Of a stretch of DNA of 64,000 nucleotides, positions 37,236-48,645 are shown piece after piece. Both the position numbers and the translations under genes were made by a program. The notes below the pieces were generated by a model. The model had not been told where the DNA came from. It saw only the letters and a list, made by a program, of their open reading frames with translations, and searched no databases. The number at the start of each line of letters is the position of its first letter. The first letter of the stretch is position 1. This stretch comes from Rhynochetos jubatus (taxonomy: Eukaryota; Chordata; Aves; Eurypygiformes; Rhynochetidae), in the NCBI GenBank assembly GCA_027574665.1, contig CM050648.1:46105200-46169199 (forward strand), in the 5' to 3' direction.

Positions 37236-38657
37236 TTACACATAAACAACTACAAAAAACCCCAAAAGCTGAAAGGCAAGCAAACTTCCCATGCACATCT
37301 ACTAATGTTCCAGTCTGTCCTGTATACTTTTAGTGACTTCTCTCTAATTGCATGTAAACAACAAAAAAAGAAAACCTATTGAGGGAGCCTAATGGACTAT
37401 TAAAGGACTTCACCTATTTTAAAAGAAACAAACACAGGCTTTTGAAAAGCAACATCCCCTCTTTCTGAATCCACAAATGAGATCCAGGTCATGCAGCTGA
37501 AACTGCAGGCTGGAGCCCCAGCAGAAGCTTCCCTGCTCCCAGACCAGAGGGCTTTCCCACTCAACAGGCCTTGCGGACCTACAGCACCTGCTCACTGTTT
37601 ATAGAATGCTGACAACACAAAGACTAACAGAGCCATAATTTCTATAATTCATGTCTGCTCTCGTGTCCTAAGGCTAAAAAGCAGCCTCCTGTGTCACTCA
37701 TGATTTCACGCTTTCAGTCTTTCTCTCTTCTGCTGCGTTTCCCCCCCCCCAGCCCAGTTCTCCTTCATATGGGTTTGTAGCAAACTTTAGGGGACCTGAA
37801 GCAAAAGCAGGCCAGTTGTAGACATTGCTTGTCAGTAATGGGGGATAGCCCTGAACCCTTCAGTGTATTTAACACAGGTAGGCACACGGAATGTGTTCCT
37901 AAGGAAGGTGGGAACCAGCTTCCAGGTGGCACTTACTTTTGTAGGGAAAGGGTTGGGCATGGCTTGAAGCATCATTGCATGCTTACTGTTGTGGAACAGT
38001 CGGTTAATGCACTACCTGGAAAAAGCCACAGGAGATCGAGCCAATGTCAAATGTACTCAAAGGAAGGTTACTCTGCCTTTCTAAAACGCGTGTTGGCATG
38101 GGGCTGCTTTGCACTGATGGCATCAAGCCTGTCTGGACTTGTAAGATGAATGGTAAGATGAACTTTACCATTTACACTAAGAAATGCTGCTGAGCCTTCT
38201 AGAGGGCTCTCTTCCTACTGCTGTGGGATAACGGATCCTCTCACACAATACTCGACACAAAAAACAGAGGTAAAGCCTGGCTCCTCCCAGAACTGATTCC
38301 CTCTGAGGAACTCAGCCTGAAGCAGCCATCAACACCTGACTCCTTTAAAACACATTGTGAGCACAAGGGATGGAGTAGCAGCACTGCTCCAGCACTGCTC
38401 TGGCATTTCTGAAGCCAAGCAGGAACCAGTGCAAGGAATCACATCTCTTCTTGCAGCACCTCTGTCCTGGCACCGGGCAGTTGCTTGGGTAGGCAAGCAG
38501 AAAAGGCCTCCCTAGTGCCACCCAAATGGCCGAAGGTTGATCTGCAGAGCCCAGATATTCAAAGATATTAAAAGCAAATCCCTGGCCTGTTCGGGTCTGT
38601 TCACTGCTGGCTTTCTGAGCCACAGACAATCACAGTTTTAGACTTTCCTTTATACAG
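37236..38657. other. Non-coding stretch after CR1
   Basis: No gene recognised. It contains a C10 tract at 37741-37750. Open frames such as 37829-38149 (plus) and 38345-38629 (minus) have no family resemblance. Confidence 0.5.
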
Positions 38658-39218
38658 ATGCCAGCGCTCATTTTTTCCTCATTTAATTGCTTTTACAAGG
38701 AGCCAGAACTACTAAGCCCCATCGACCCAAGCTGCATCCCAGCTAAGCCAGCCTCTGCATCTCGGCAGAGCTGGTGGGAATGGCACAAGGGCACCCAGCT
38801 TGCTCCCGAGGGGGTCGGCAAAATGTTGTGCCAGCTCTGGCTCCCAGCCTGCCACGTGGACCCCAGCAAGCCTCCATACAACTGCCCCGACATCACCATG
38901 AGGTGCTCCCTGGAGAGCTGGGTCTTACACACCCCAGCAGCATGGGTCCAGCATGGCTTTGGGGAACCCAGGAGCTCCCCACAAGCTGGAGCATGGGAGG
39001 GCAGAGCCAGGCACGGCTGCAGCTGCACTGGCACTAGCAAGCCTGCCTGGACTCATGCTGATTCAGGTGCCCTTCCCAAATTAATAATGCTTCAGGACAG
39101 ACGGTGGAAATACACTGCAGAAACACCTTCGCGGCTGAGCCACTTCGTGGTACCTCAAGTATTGTGTTCTGGCAGTGCTGGGGAGGCAGCACGCAGGGAC
39201 AGGAGCAAGCAGCCGTGA
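38658..39218 (+). other. 186-codon open frame in GC-richer patch, probably not coding
   Basis: The plus strand is open for 186 codons in a patch that is clearly more GC-rich than its flanks. The predicted peptide is Trp-, Ser- and Pro-rich, shows no domain I recognise, and the opposite strand is also open for 115 codons, as expected when stop codons are scarce by composition. No promoter, splice site or poly(A) signal ties it to a transcript. Most likely chance. Confidence 0.12.
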
Positions 39219-42200
39219 TGTGGCACAGGAGGAGACCTTGCACTGAGGCAGGTGCTCAGTTTGTTACAAAACTGCACCTTTAATTTCGTAATAGCTGAAA
39301 AAGAGTTGTGACAACTGAAATCTGTACAGCTCCTCCTTCCTCCTACTCCCTGACAATCCCACTGTCCCATAGCTGGCAGTGCACACCACTCGCAGCCAAA
39401 AGCCCAAGCAGAGAACCCACACTGCCCTGATATTTTGATTATCTGATGAGCAGGATTTCTCGCTTGATGACTGCCTTCCATTGCAATTAAACTCTGAATG
39501 TGAAATAAAGTACTTTCACCAAAACAAGTCGGAATGAACAAATACTCTGCCACCTGGAGACTGGGCTCAGCCTTGTGTTTCTCCAACCAGCGCTGAGCCC
39601 ACTGGGCGGCCAGGAGGACAGGTGTGCCGCCCAGGTATGCCCTCACACTGAGTCAAACGAGGAACCGTTCCTTGTCAGAGAGCAAGTACAGCGACCCTAC
39701 CTGCACTCGCCTCCACAGCTGCACGCGGGAAGAGAAAAAGAGAGAGGAAGCAAGCAAGAAGGATATACATCATTTCCAGCCTCTGACCCAGCATTCCTAC
39801 CTCTTCTGCAAAGTGAATGTGCTGGCTGTGAATGACCTAGGAACTGGGAGGTTTGACCTGTGTTCCCCCTTGCTGCCACAGGCATCCTTTCCCACACAGG
39901 GCTAGTCTCTGCGATCCCTTATTATACACTGGTGAGCTGCTTATAACTTTTTGGTTGCTATTCTGCATTGCTTATTTACTTCTCCTTTTGTCTACGAGAA
40001 CTCACCAGCTGCCACAGAGCACTGTCAAATATTTGCCATCCATGTCAAGACTTTGTCAGGTCTGGCCATGCATTTTCTCTCTCTCTCAGGTGCTTGACAT
40101 GTTCCATGCCTCGTCGTGCTGCTCTTCCAGGGAATGGTTACTATGGCACTAAACAAAGGCCAGCGATCGCCGTATGAAACAGCAATGCTGGGGAGAAAAA
40201 ATGTTTGAAGACTGGACCACAGGTATGCAGCTGAGTGACAGCCTGTGCATTTCCAAAGCATGGGAAACAACATGCAAGCACAAGGGGCCAGGGACCGGTC
40301 TCATGAAACGGGCTTTTTCTAATGTTTCGCAAAAGGGCAGATTTAAGAAACCATCCCTGAATAAATCAGCTATTAGTTTCCCTACAACTGTGGTCACTTC
40401 AACGCTCCTGCAGAGAGTGTTTTATTTGAAACCCATTTCTTCCTCTGTATTTTAACATGTTGCTACAAAGGCAATAGCTCAAACCACCTCAAAAACCATC
40501 TGGGCTAAATCAGCCCAACCACAGGCCTCTGGCCACTCACCCAAAAGCAACGTGGCTGCTGCTGGTCCGGCCCAGCACCTCCTGCTCTCCCACTCCACCC
40601 CCCAGCTACACGGCCATCCTGCTGTACCACCTCCCAGGAAACTTAGGCATGAAGCAAGTGCGTGTGCTGGGGCACACGTGTTGTAACAGGCACGCAGCCA
40701 TAATTTGATGTAGATGCTTGGGTTTTTCACTTTGGGCAGCCCATTTTAAAAGAGCGCACGGTTTCTTTCAGCGGTTCCATGATAAATCGCATTTAAGACA
40801 TAAATAGATGTAAGAAATGGACAAGGTGCAGAGAGCAGACGATCTGAATTTGCATATCTTCTATTTTAAGCATCTAACAGGAATGACCTGAATTGCCCAC
40901 ATGGAGACACCTGCCTCTCTACAATGAAGTTACAGGGAATTGCTGCTCCTAACGTTGTTCTCTGAACTGCATCCAACTTGGATGCTTAAAGCAGATGGTA
41001 TCAGTACATCTCCTAAGGCTCTGCTTCGAGTAGACAAACCCTAACCTCTTAAAAAAATTAACAAAATCACTTACAGGAGTGCAGCCCTAAATCCAGGCGA
41101 TCCAGGGGCTGGAGAGACCTTCTGCACAATCCCCTTATGCCAGAGTGGTCCAAACAGCTGCTGACAGAAGAGCAATGTGGGCTTCTGCCAAAAGCTCTAG
41201 GTTACTCCACCCGTTTATTTCCCCTCACCTCAGCTAATCAGCATAAACTGAAGAGAGTCATGCCAGTAGAGAAAAACAAACCTCAGGGGGCAAACAGAGG
41301 CCAGCTGAGGAGGAGGGTGGAAGTCAGGAGGTGGCACCCTCCCCTCTGAGTTGGTTCCCGCAGCGGTGGCGGATGGCGAGTGCCAATGGATGGCAAGGTG
41401 CCAAACAGTACTTCTGATCACCTACCATTAAGGGTCATGCAGTTCTCCTCCGTAACACTCTGGCCAGATGACGTTATCTGTAGGTCATTCTGGTTGCTAC
41501 AGTTTTCCCGGCAGTTTCAGTCGGACACAGAAGTCTTCCTAGTTTTCTGACCCTAGATCCAGATTGCTCAGATAGGAACGGGTATAAAGATTCCTGTAAA
41601 TACAAGGTTTTATACAATCTCCCAGAATGTTTAATCCCTGTGAATATTAGAGATATATTTACGTACCATCATTATCAAATCTTGTGTGGTTTTGTTATCG
41701 TTCGGGGTTTCTTTTTTGGCTACATCTGCCACAAAATACAAAAATTCTGCCTCGTGAGAGATCTAAGGATTTTCTGCCCACAGCTTTGCATAAACTATAC
41801 ATGGAGATTTGCCTCTGTAGGTATGTGGTAGGAATCCTGTTAGCATTTATATATGCCTCCCTAGATACTTATTCCATGCTTTAATTAACCCCAGGATTTG
41901 AGCTTTTCATGAGAAAATTATCTAGCAGGGCCACTGTAGTGTGATTTAACCCCTCAGCCAGAGAGAGACAAGGATATTTTATTGTCAAAATTGAGAAGGA
42001 TATGCCAACAATCCTTCAATCACAGCATTTCACTGGCAGTAATGGCATCATGGTAAAACCAAAGTCACTGAAAATAGTACCATGGCATGAGTAGCTGAAA
42101 AGCCAAAATTGATATGCATGTCTGGTCCATTTTTTTGCAGTTAGTTTAAGGATAACAAGGGAATTGCACCGTAAATATCAGACAGAGTGCTTTTATAACC

Positions 42201-42657
42201 AGAACCTGGTATTTTACATCCACAGCTTGGCACAAGCTACAAGGGAAACTGATGAGGAGAGCGCATCCCACCCCTTACCCCAGGTAAACATTAAGTTGCC
42301 ACAAATTTTAGAACAGTTAAGCATCTACATTTGAGAGCAATTCTGCGGTTGGGCAGGTAGAGTGGGGCTGGAGCAAAGAGGCCACCAGCTAGGTTAGACC
42401 CCCGGACCACTCCTGATCTCCCCCAAACCCTGGGGACAGAGGAAGCAGCAGTGGCATCATACTCCCTGGCAGCTGTCAGGACCAAGCAGGAAGCAGCACC
42501 CATCTCTGTGGGGCTCCTGCTGCTAACTCGGGGCTGCAGGTCCCAGCAGCTAGCTGAAGGCATGCTCCAGTGAGGTCTAGGCTACCTGGAGCACTACCGA
42601 ACTGATACTACAAGCTTCACTGCCTGGAATTTTCCTCCTCAGATAGAACTTTTTATT

Positions 42658-42673
42658 AAAAAAAAAAAAAAAA
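42658..42673 (+). repeat. poly-A tract (16 nt)
   Basis: Uninterrupted run of 16 A following TTTATT. No recognisable SINE or retroposed gene precedes it. Confidence 0.9.
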
Positions 42674-44273
42674 TTAAATCAATAAACATTTTATCCATAT
42701 GCTATTGGGACCTGACTGCCTATCTGGGGCTGAACCTGGCTCCAGGTTTACAGAAGAGAGGGAAAGAACCAGACTCAGACGATAGGTGAAGTAAACAGTG
42801 TCCAAACACCATGGCAACGAGAACAAATTCCTACCTATCTGCTTTTGTAAGCGTCCTCTCAAGCTTGCTGCCGTGTTACCCTGCTGCCAGGCAGCGTGTG
42901 CATTCTGCTATGAGGCTGTAACAGCACACCTCCCCGCACGCTATGAAAGTTATTGCGCCCTCAAGCAACAGTAATCTGCGCAGGATTTGGTCTGACTACT
43001 ACGCTTCTTGCGATAAAGAACCACAGTATTTCTATGAACAGTCCTTAAAAGATAAAATCGACCTTTTTTTTAAAAATCACTCTCTGACTTTCAAATACGC
43101 TGTTATTAGGTGATACTTAAAATGACTTTAAATAAAACAATTCTATAAATAAATAATTTTTTTATTTCTTCTGTTTGCTTTATGGTTTCAACGGCACTTT
43201 CTACTTCTGTTTGTGCAGCTTTTCAATATAATAGCAGAGGAAAGGGAAAGTAGTAACAGAATAAAAGCAATCTTGAAATAAAACTATGGACAAGAGATTA
43301 AGGGAAGTGCACTAAGTGAAATTATTTTTTACTCTTACTTTAATATTTGATTACACTTCATGGCCCATCTACACTTTTTGAAGGGAGAAATAAAGCAAGA
43401 TTTTGCTGCAATTTTACATATTGCTTTATTATCTTACCCCAAATGCTTTTACTTATAGTTGTGTGCCTTTAGCGACTTAGTAAGTTTGGAAAATTAGTAG
43501 GAGGCAGTAACACGTCTGAGATCCTTCCATCTCCTCACCGACCTTGCAGAGCTGGCCGTTTCCCTGTATGTTTGCCCTAACACAGGGAGAAGACCCTCAG
43601 TGAGTACTGGGCTCACAGGATCTCATTGTTCCTGGCATTATGGAGTGGATCCAGACCCACACTCAGGCATGGACTTCAGAGAAACAGAGGCTGGACCTTG
43701 CCTTAGCTGGCCCACCAGCCTGCTGCTCGTGCTGGCCCAAGGCACTGTCCACCTGCATCACAGACAAGCCAAGCGCATGTAAGGCTATGTGTACCACCAG
43801 TCTAAATCTCCTGCCATTTAACCCATCGTATTTTGCAGAGTAGACCTCCATCATCTGGCTGGCTTCAAGCAGGCAGTAAATTCCATCTTCAGAAGGCCCA
43901 GCACCACATCTAGCAAACAAGCATCTCTGAAGAGACCCACTGCCGGAGGCCAGCGTGCCCCCACGCAGGGGAGGCCAAAGCTGGTGATGTGAACACAAGT
44001 GAGGCTCACGGGATGTGCTGAAGCTTAGCCAGCCCCTGCTCCGCAGTGCAGAGGGTCCCTGCTTTTGAATCCAGTGAGTCCAGTTAAGTGCATACATAAG
44101 CTGTGGGACAACGGGAAACCAATAAATCTTGCATTAGCAGAGATGCAACTATTAAATAAAAACAGCTCTTGATTTTCATTTATGGGCCTATTTACATTTT
44201 TTTTCTTAATTCATGCACTGGGATGCAGCGCTTTCCCTCTCCCTAAATCTCTTTCAAAGCACGTTAATGTGCC

Positions 44274-44286
44274 TTTTTTTTTTTTT
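44274..44286 (+). repeat. poly-T tract (13 nt)
   Basis: Uninterrupted run of 13 T in AT-rich sequence; no adjoining transposon recognised. Confidence 0.9.
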
Positions 44287-44865
44287 AATTTAGCAAAAGT
44301 AAAACCAGACAGATTCAGCAAATCTAATACTACTCAGAAAAAAGTAACATTAACTAAATAGGGCACTATCAGCAACAATTACAGTAATGTGTAAGTATAA
44401 CTGCATCTGTCTGCTATTAGCATGAAACGTAAGCATGAGAAACAGCACCGGGATGAACGTAAACGTCTTTCTAGAGAGACCTTTAAGGAAAGTGTGACTA
44501 CAAACGCAGGTAAACCCCAGTGCTGGTTTTTACAAGACTTGAACCAAAGCAGGTCTGACTTTCCTGTTGGGAGTATGGTAAAGCACATAGTTATATAGCT
44601 AACGAAAGGGAAGGTGGAGAAAGACAGAACGACACAGGCAATCTGAAATTGTTAATTGTTGCAAACTAATGATTGTGTTTCAGTGAACTGTCATTGTGCA
44701 GTACATGAAGCACTCTCCAGTGTCCAACTGAAGGCACTGCAACAGGACATCCCAATCCCTTCAGCCGGCCATACGATTAATTACTATACATACCACTGTC
44801 CAAAGAGATCCAAGTTTGGGAGCTGGGACCTTGTTCATAATATCCACACCTTCTCTCACTCAGAC

Positions 44866-45655
44866 TCACAGGTTCACAGAGTGTTAGGGGTTGGAAGGGA
44901 CCTCTAGAGATCACCTAGTCCAACCCCCCTGCCAGAGCAGGATCACCTAGAGGAGATCACTCAGGAACAAGTCCAGGTGGCTTTGGACAGTCTCCAGGGA
45001 AGGAGACTCCCCCACCTCTCTGGGCAGCCTGTCCCAGTGCTCTGTCACCCTCACAGGGAAGAAGGGTTTCCTCATGTTCAGGTTGAACCTTCTGTTTTCC
45101 AGTTTATGGCCATTGCCCCTAGTCCTGTCACTGGGCACCACTGAGAAGAGCCTGGCCCCACCCTCCTGACACCCACCCTTTAGATATTGATAAGCATTGA
45201 TAAGATCCCTCCTCAGCCTCCTCTTCTCCAAGCTAAACAGACCCAGCTCTCTCAGCCTTCCCTCACATGGAAGGTGCTCCAGGCCCTTCATCATCTCAGT
45301 GTCCCTGCGCTGGACCCTCCCCAGTAGCTCCTTTTCCTTCTGGACCTGAGGAGCCCAGAACTGGGCACAGCACTCCAGGTGAGGCCTCACCAGCGCAGAG
45401 TAGAGGGGGAGGATAACTCCCCTCGACCTGCTGGCCACGATCTTCTTCATGCATCCCAGGATGCCACTGGCCTTCTTGGACACGAGGGCTCACTGTTGGC
45501 TCATGGTCAGCCTGTTGTCCACTAGGACTCCAAGGTCCTTTTCCCCAGAGCTGCGCCCCTGCCAAACAGCCCCCAACCTGTACTGGAACATGGGGTTGTT
45601 CTTCCCCAGAGGCAGCACTTTACACTTGGCCTTGTTGAATTTCATTAGATTTCGT
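44866..45655 (-). mobile_element. CR1 LINE, 5'-truncated, one nonsense mutation in the ORF2 end
   Basis: The minus strand carries a second CR1 copy in the same orientation as the one at 36.4 kb but of a different subfamily. Its 3' end reads, on the plus strand, GGTTCACAGAGTGTTAGGGG and then GGAAGGGACCTCTAGAGATC. The ORF2 end is readable from KFNKAKCKVLPLGKNNP through [17 protein letters not shown], then a TGA at 45492-45490, then in the same frame [43 protein letters not shown] and HWDRLPREV to about 44947. The TGA replaces the Cys codon seen at the same place in the other copy (MSQQC). Its 5' truncation is near 45655. It is non-autonomous. Confidence 0.95.
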
Positions 45656-48609
45656 TTACGTGTGAAATGTTGCATGGGAAATGGAAGTGCATCCTGGCTG
45701 AAATTAGCTCCAATGGTTGAACGGGCTCCCAGCTTCCACCAGGAACCAGTTTGTTGCAATCTTCAGACACAAAGCCTGAAACAGACTTCAGAAATACTGC
45801 AGCAACCCAGTTTCCAAATCTAAAACTGGCAAGTGGTTTCACATGTGTCTCCTCAACCAGTATGGGATTGGAACACTTGGAAGACCCTCTCCTGTGCCCA
45901 CCTCCATCCCAGCATGTGGCTCTGCAGGGGAGGGAGCTCCCCTGCGAGGCTGCAAGAGGCATTGCCCACAGCCACCCCCTTGTTAGTGCACAGAAAGACT
46001 GTCAACCCCAGCTAATAGCAGCTGGGGCAAGAGGATTAGGGAGCATAGGAACTGAAGTACCCAGGGGAGGTATCACCCCTGAACTGGGTCACTGGGGAAT
46101 CTGTCTGGGCTTGTAGGATGGAGTCAAGGCTGTGGAGAACACAAGTACTGCTGAAGTCAGCTGTCTGGTTTGCCTTCTCCTGACACTTATCCCACTGATT
46201 TCCCTTAAAAACATCCAATAAGGAGTTTTAGCATAAGGGTTTCTGGCAGGGAAGTCTGTAAAGAGTTAATACATTTGGTTTCCAGCTTTGGCAGGCTGGA
46301 TTCATTTCCTACTTATATTGCAAATGAAAACAAATTCAATCTTCTCCCTGTGCTCTTCCACAAAAAAAGAAGTTCCCACTCCATTTCAGTGGATAAACAG
46401 CCTTTTGCTCTGGAGAGGTCAGTATGGGAAAGCAAAGGAGTGATGTTGATTAAAAAAAGAGGCAAAACAGTCCCTGTCTTCCTGAGAAGACCTGCACAGG
46501 TCTTACAACAACCATACTGAGACCACCTGATGCTGCAGATAGAAGTGACTCTTAGGCAGCAATCCTTTGGATTGTGTTCCTGATCGTTTCAAAATACAGC
46601 ATCAACCCAAACTGCATTCGTGCTAAGTGCCACAGTAGCTTTAACTAATTATCACTGAACAAGGACATTCCTTCATTAGATTGTAAATGACGTGGTCGAA
46701 TAACTTTTAGCAATTTCACTGTCGTCAATTTAAGCTCTACTCTGAATATCAGCTGAAAAGTTGAAAAATATTCTTCTAAAATCGGTTTAGCGTCTTTCTT
46801 TGGCAATGTTTTCTTTCTTTCATTTTTACCTAAATCTAATTAGAGCTAGCAATATTTGTTATTTGTACCAGACAATCACCATAGCAGGGAGGGATCTGTA
46901 ACTGTGAACCAAATAACCGAGTGTTACCAAAACAGTTCCAGAAACAACGTTTGACAATTCATAAAGTGCCACATATGGCAATACTCGGGCCAATACTTCT
47001 CCCTGAAAACAAAAAAAACCTCAAAGCTGATTTCTGTCTTAAGTTGTGGATGAGGTTCAAAACATAACATGAATCCTCCTCACCCCTTCCTCTGATCCCT
47101 GACCAAGCTAAACCTCAGCGTTCAAAAGGCACCTGGTCCCTCAGCCTTCAAATTTTGGGCTAAGAAATATACAGAGGACTGCCATCCCTAGTACAAAAGG
47201 TGAAACAGGACAAAAATTATAAAATAGGAGTTTGATTTGCCTGCATATAAAAAAGATGAGCGGAGACATCTGGGAAGCTAGATCTCCTGGTGCCAGGAAA
47301 CATTTCATCCATAGCTGTCCTAAAACATACCACTGAACTCATGGATGCTAATATGTTCTTTCACAGACTGTCAATCTTCCAGTAAAAGAGCTATATCTAA
47401 TCATGTCTCACTTCTGCATCCTCAAATTTCCCACTCTAATTCCACCAAAAGATGCATGTCAGAGTGAACCTGTGGAAAAGACAAGAGCTCCAAAATACTG
47501 CATGCACTACCAAACCGCACGCGACTTCTCCTCTTCTGCCTGTGATCAGAGATAGCATCCTTTATTACATGTGTACCTTGAGTGTGGGGAGAGGCCAGCA
47601 CCCTGGTACTCACTTCCTCACACCTGGCAGACAGTGACATCCCGGACTGTGGATGGGAGCCTGAGGACATGCTGACCTACTCCTTTCCAGATCCAGCCCT
47701 TTCTGAAGTCAGGGGAGCTTCCAGTCCCCAGGATAGTGCTGTGAAAGCCTGACTCCTGCTTCCCTGACACACAGGTGTAATAGGCACAATGGCATTTCTG
47801 CCCACGGGGTATTGATGTATTCTGAAATTCCTTCCCATCTCACCTTTATTCCGAGTGTAAACCAACAAAACGTGAAGCATGAGAGGAAGGATTTCTCTCT
47901 GCTATTACTCACCTGCAATGGAAGCTCTAAAGTACCCTCTAAATCCCATTCTATGGCTTTGTGGGCTCTATTTCTCCTTAGCCAGCTTTGAACATCTCAA
48001 AAGCAGTGTCTGTCCTCATCCCACTGTGAAACCGCACCGCGTTTTCTGCCCTAAAGCACCTATTCAGCAATTCTGGACAAAGGAAAACCTGCATCACAGG
48101 ATGCTCGTATAAGGGGCAGAGGATGTTTATGATGCACATGAATCCTGTTGTATTTCGACCTGCAAGCGGAAAGGACAGAGCCCTTCAGGTGACTAACAGC
48201 TACCCATTCTCAGGGATGATTCTTCACATCAAGCACTGCAGTAGAAAACCCTCTATGACCTGATGAGTGAAGTGCACTGTGACTCAGGAGATGGAGGTGA
48301 GCCTGCCCTCTTGGGATTCAGGCACGTACAATGACTGAGGAATTACACCGTGGACCTCCAAATGAAGCACTTGGGTAAATATAGACAATCTTGACATCAG
48401 CCTTACCTATCTTTACAGCTATTATTAATATATCTAAGGATAAATGTTGGGGGAAGATCGCTAGGAATTTGATTTCCAAGCAATCAAGTCAAATACATCT
48501 GCAGCTGATTAAAGCAGTATTAATTTAACTAGTACTGAGACAGCCAGTCAGCACTTGGGAGCAAGAATGCAAATGAAGTGTTTGCTTGTCTGTAAGATTG
48601 AGAGCTGGG
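45656..48609. other. Upstream non-coding region, sixth part
   Basis: Non-coding sequence without a recognised gene. The AT-rich segment at about 46560-46880 stands out for several retained CpGs and two TAATTA cores (46646-46651 and 46837-46842) and is listed separately as a candidate element. Open frames to about 120 codons are unconvincing. Confidence 0.5.
46560..46880. promoter_or_regulatory. Candidate conserved non-coding element
   Basis: About 320 bp of AT-rich, non-repetitive sequence with TAATTA at 46646-46651 and 46837-46842, and several isolated CpGs (GGTCGAATAAC near 46694, GTCGTCAATTTAAG near 46722, ATCGGTTTAGCGTC near 46781). CpGs kept within AT-rich neutral-looking DNA suggest constraint or lack of methylation. 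Function is inferred from this pattern only. Confidence 0.22.
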
Positions 48610-48645
48610 ACTCCTGGGCATCCCGGGTCTCCTGGGCATCCCGCG
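48610..48645 (+). repeat. 18-bp tandem repeat (2 copies)
   Basis: CTCCTGGGCATCCCGGGT at 48610-48627 is repeated with one mismatch at 48628-48645. In one frame it reads as Gly-x-x-like collagenous text, but this is a by-product of the repeat and no collagen exon is supported. Confidence 0.85.

Larger units (their letters stand above)
39219..44865. other. Upstream non-coding region, fifth part
   Basis: Non-coding sequence without a recognised gene. It alternates GC-richer patches (about 40500-40680 and 42350-42570) with AT-rich stretches (about 41600-42200 and 43030-43480). The AT-rich segment at 43050-43230 has retained CpGs and little simple repeat and could be a conserved element. Simple tracts are an A16 run at 42658-42673 and a T13 run at 44274-44286. 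Confidence 0.5.

Noticed and set aside
38658-39218. 186-codon plus-strand open frame as a new protein gene
   Set aside because: It sits in GC-rich sequence where stop codons are scarce, the opposite strand is open too, and no domain, splice site or transcript signal supports it.
45490-45493. Frameshift in the CR1 at 45 kb
   Set aside because: Reading the codons shows the frame is unchanged on both sides; it is a single TGA stop, not a frameshift.
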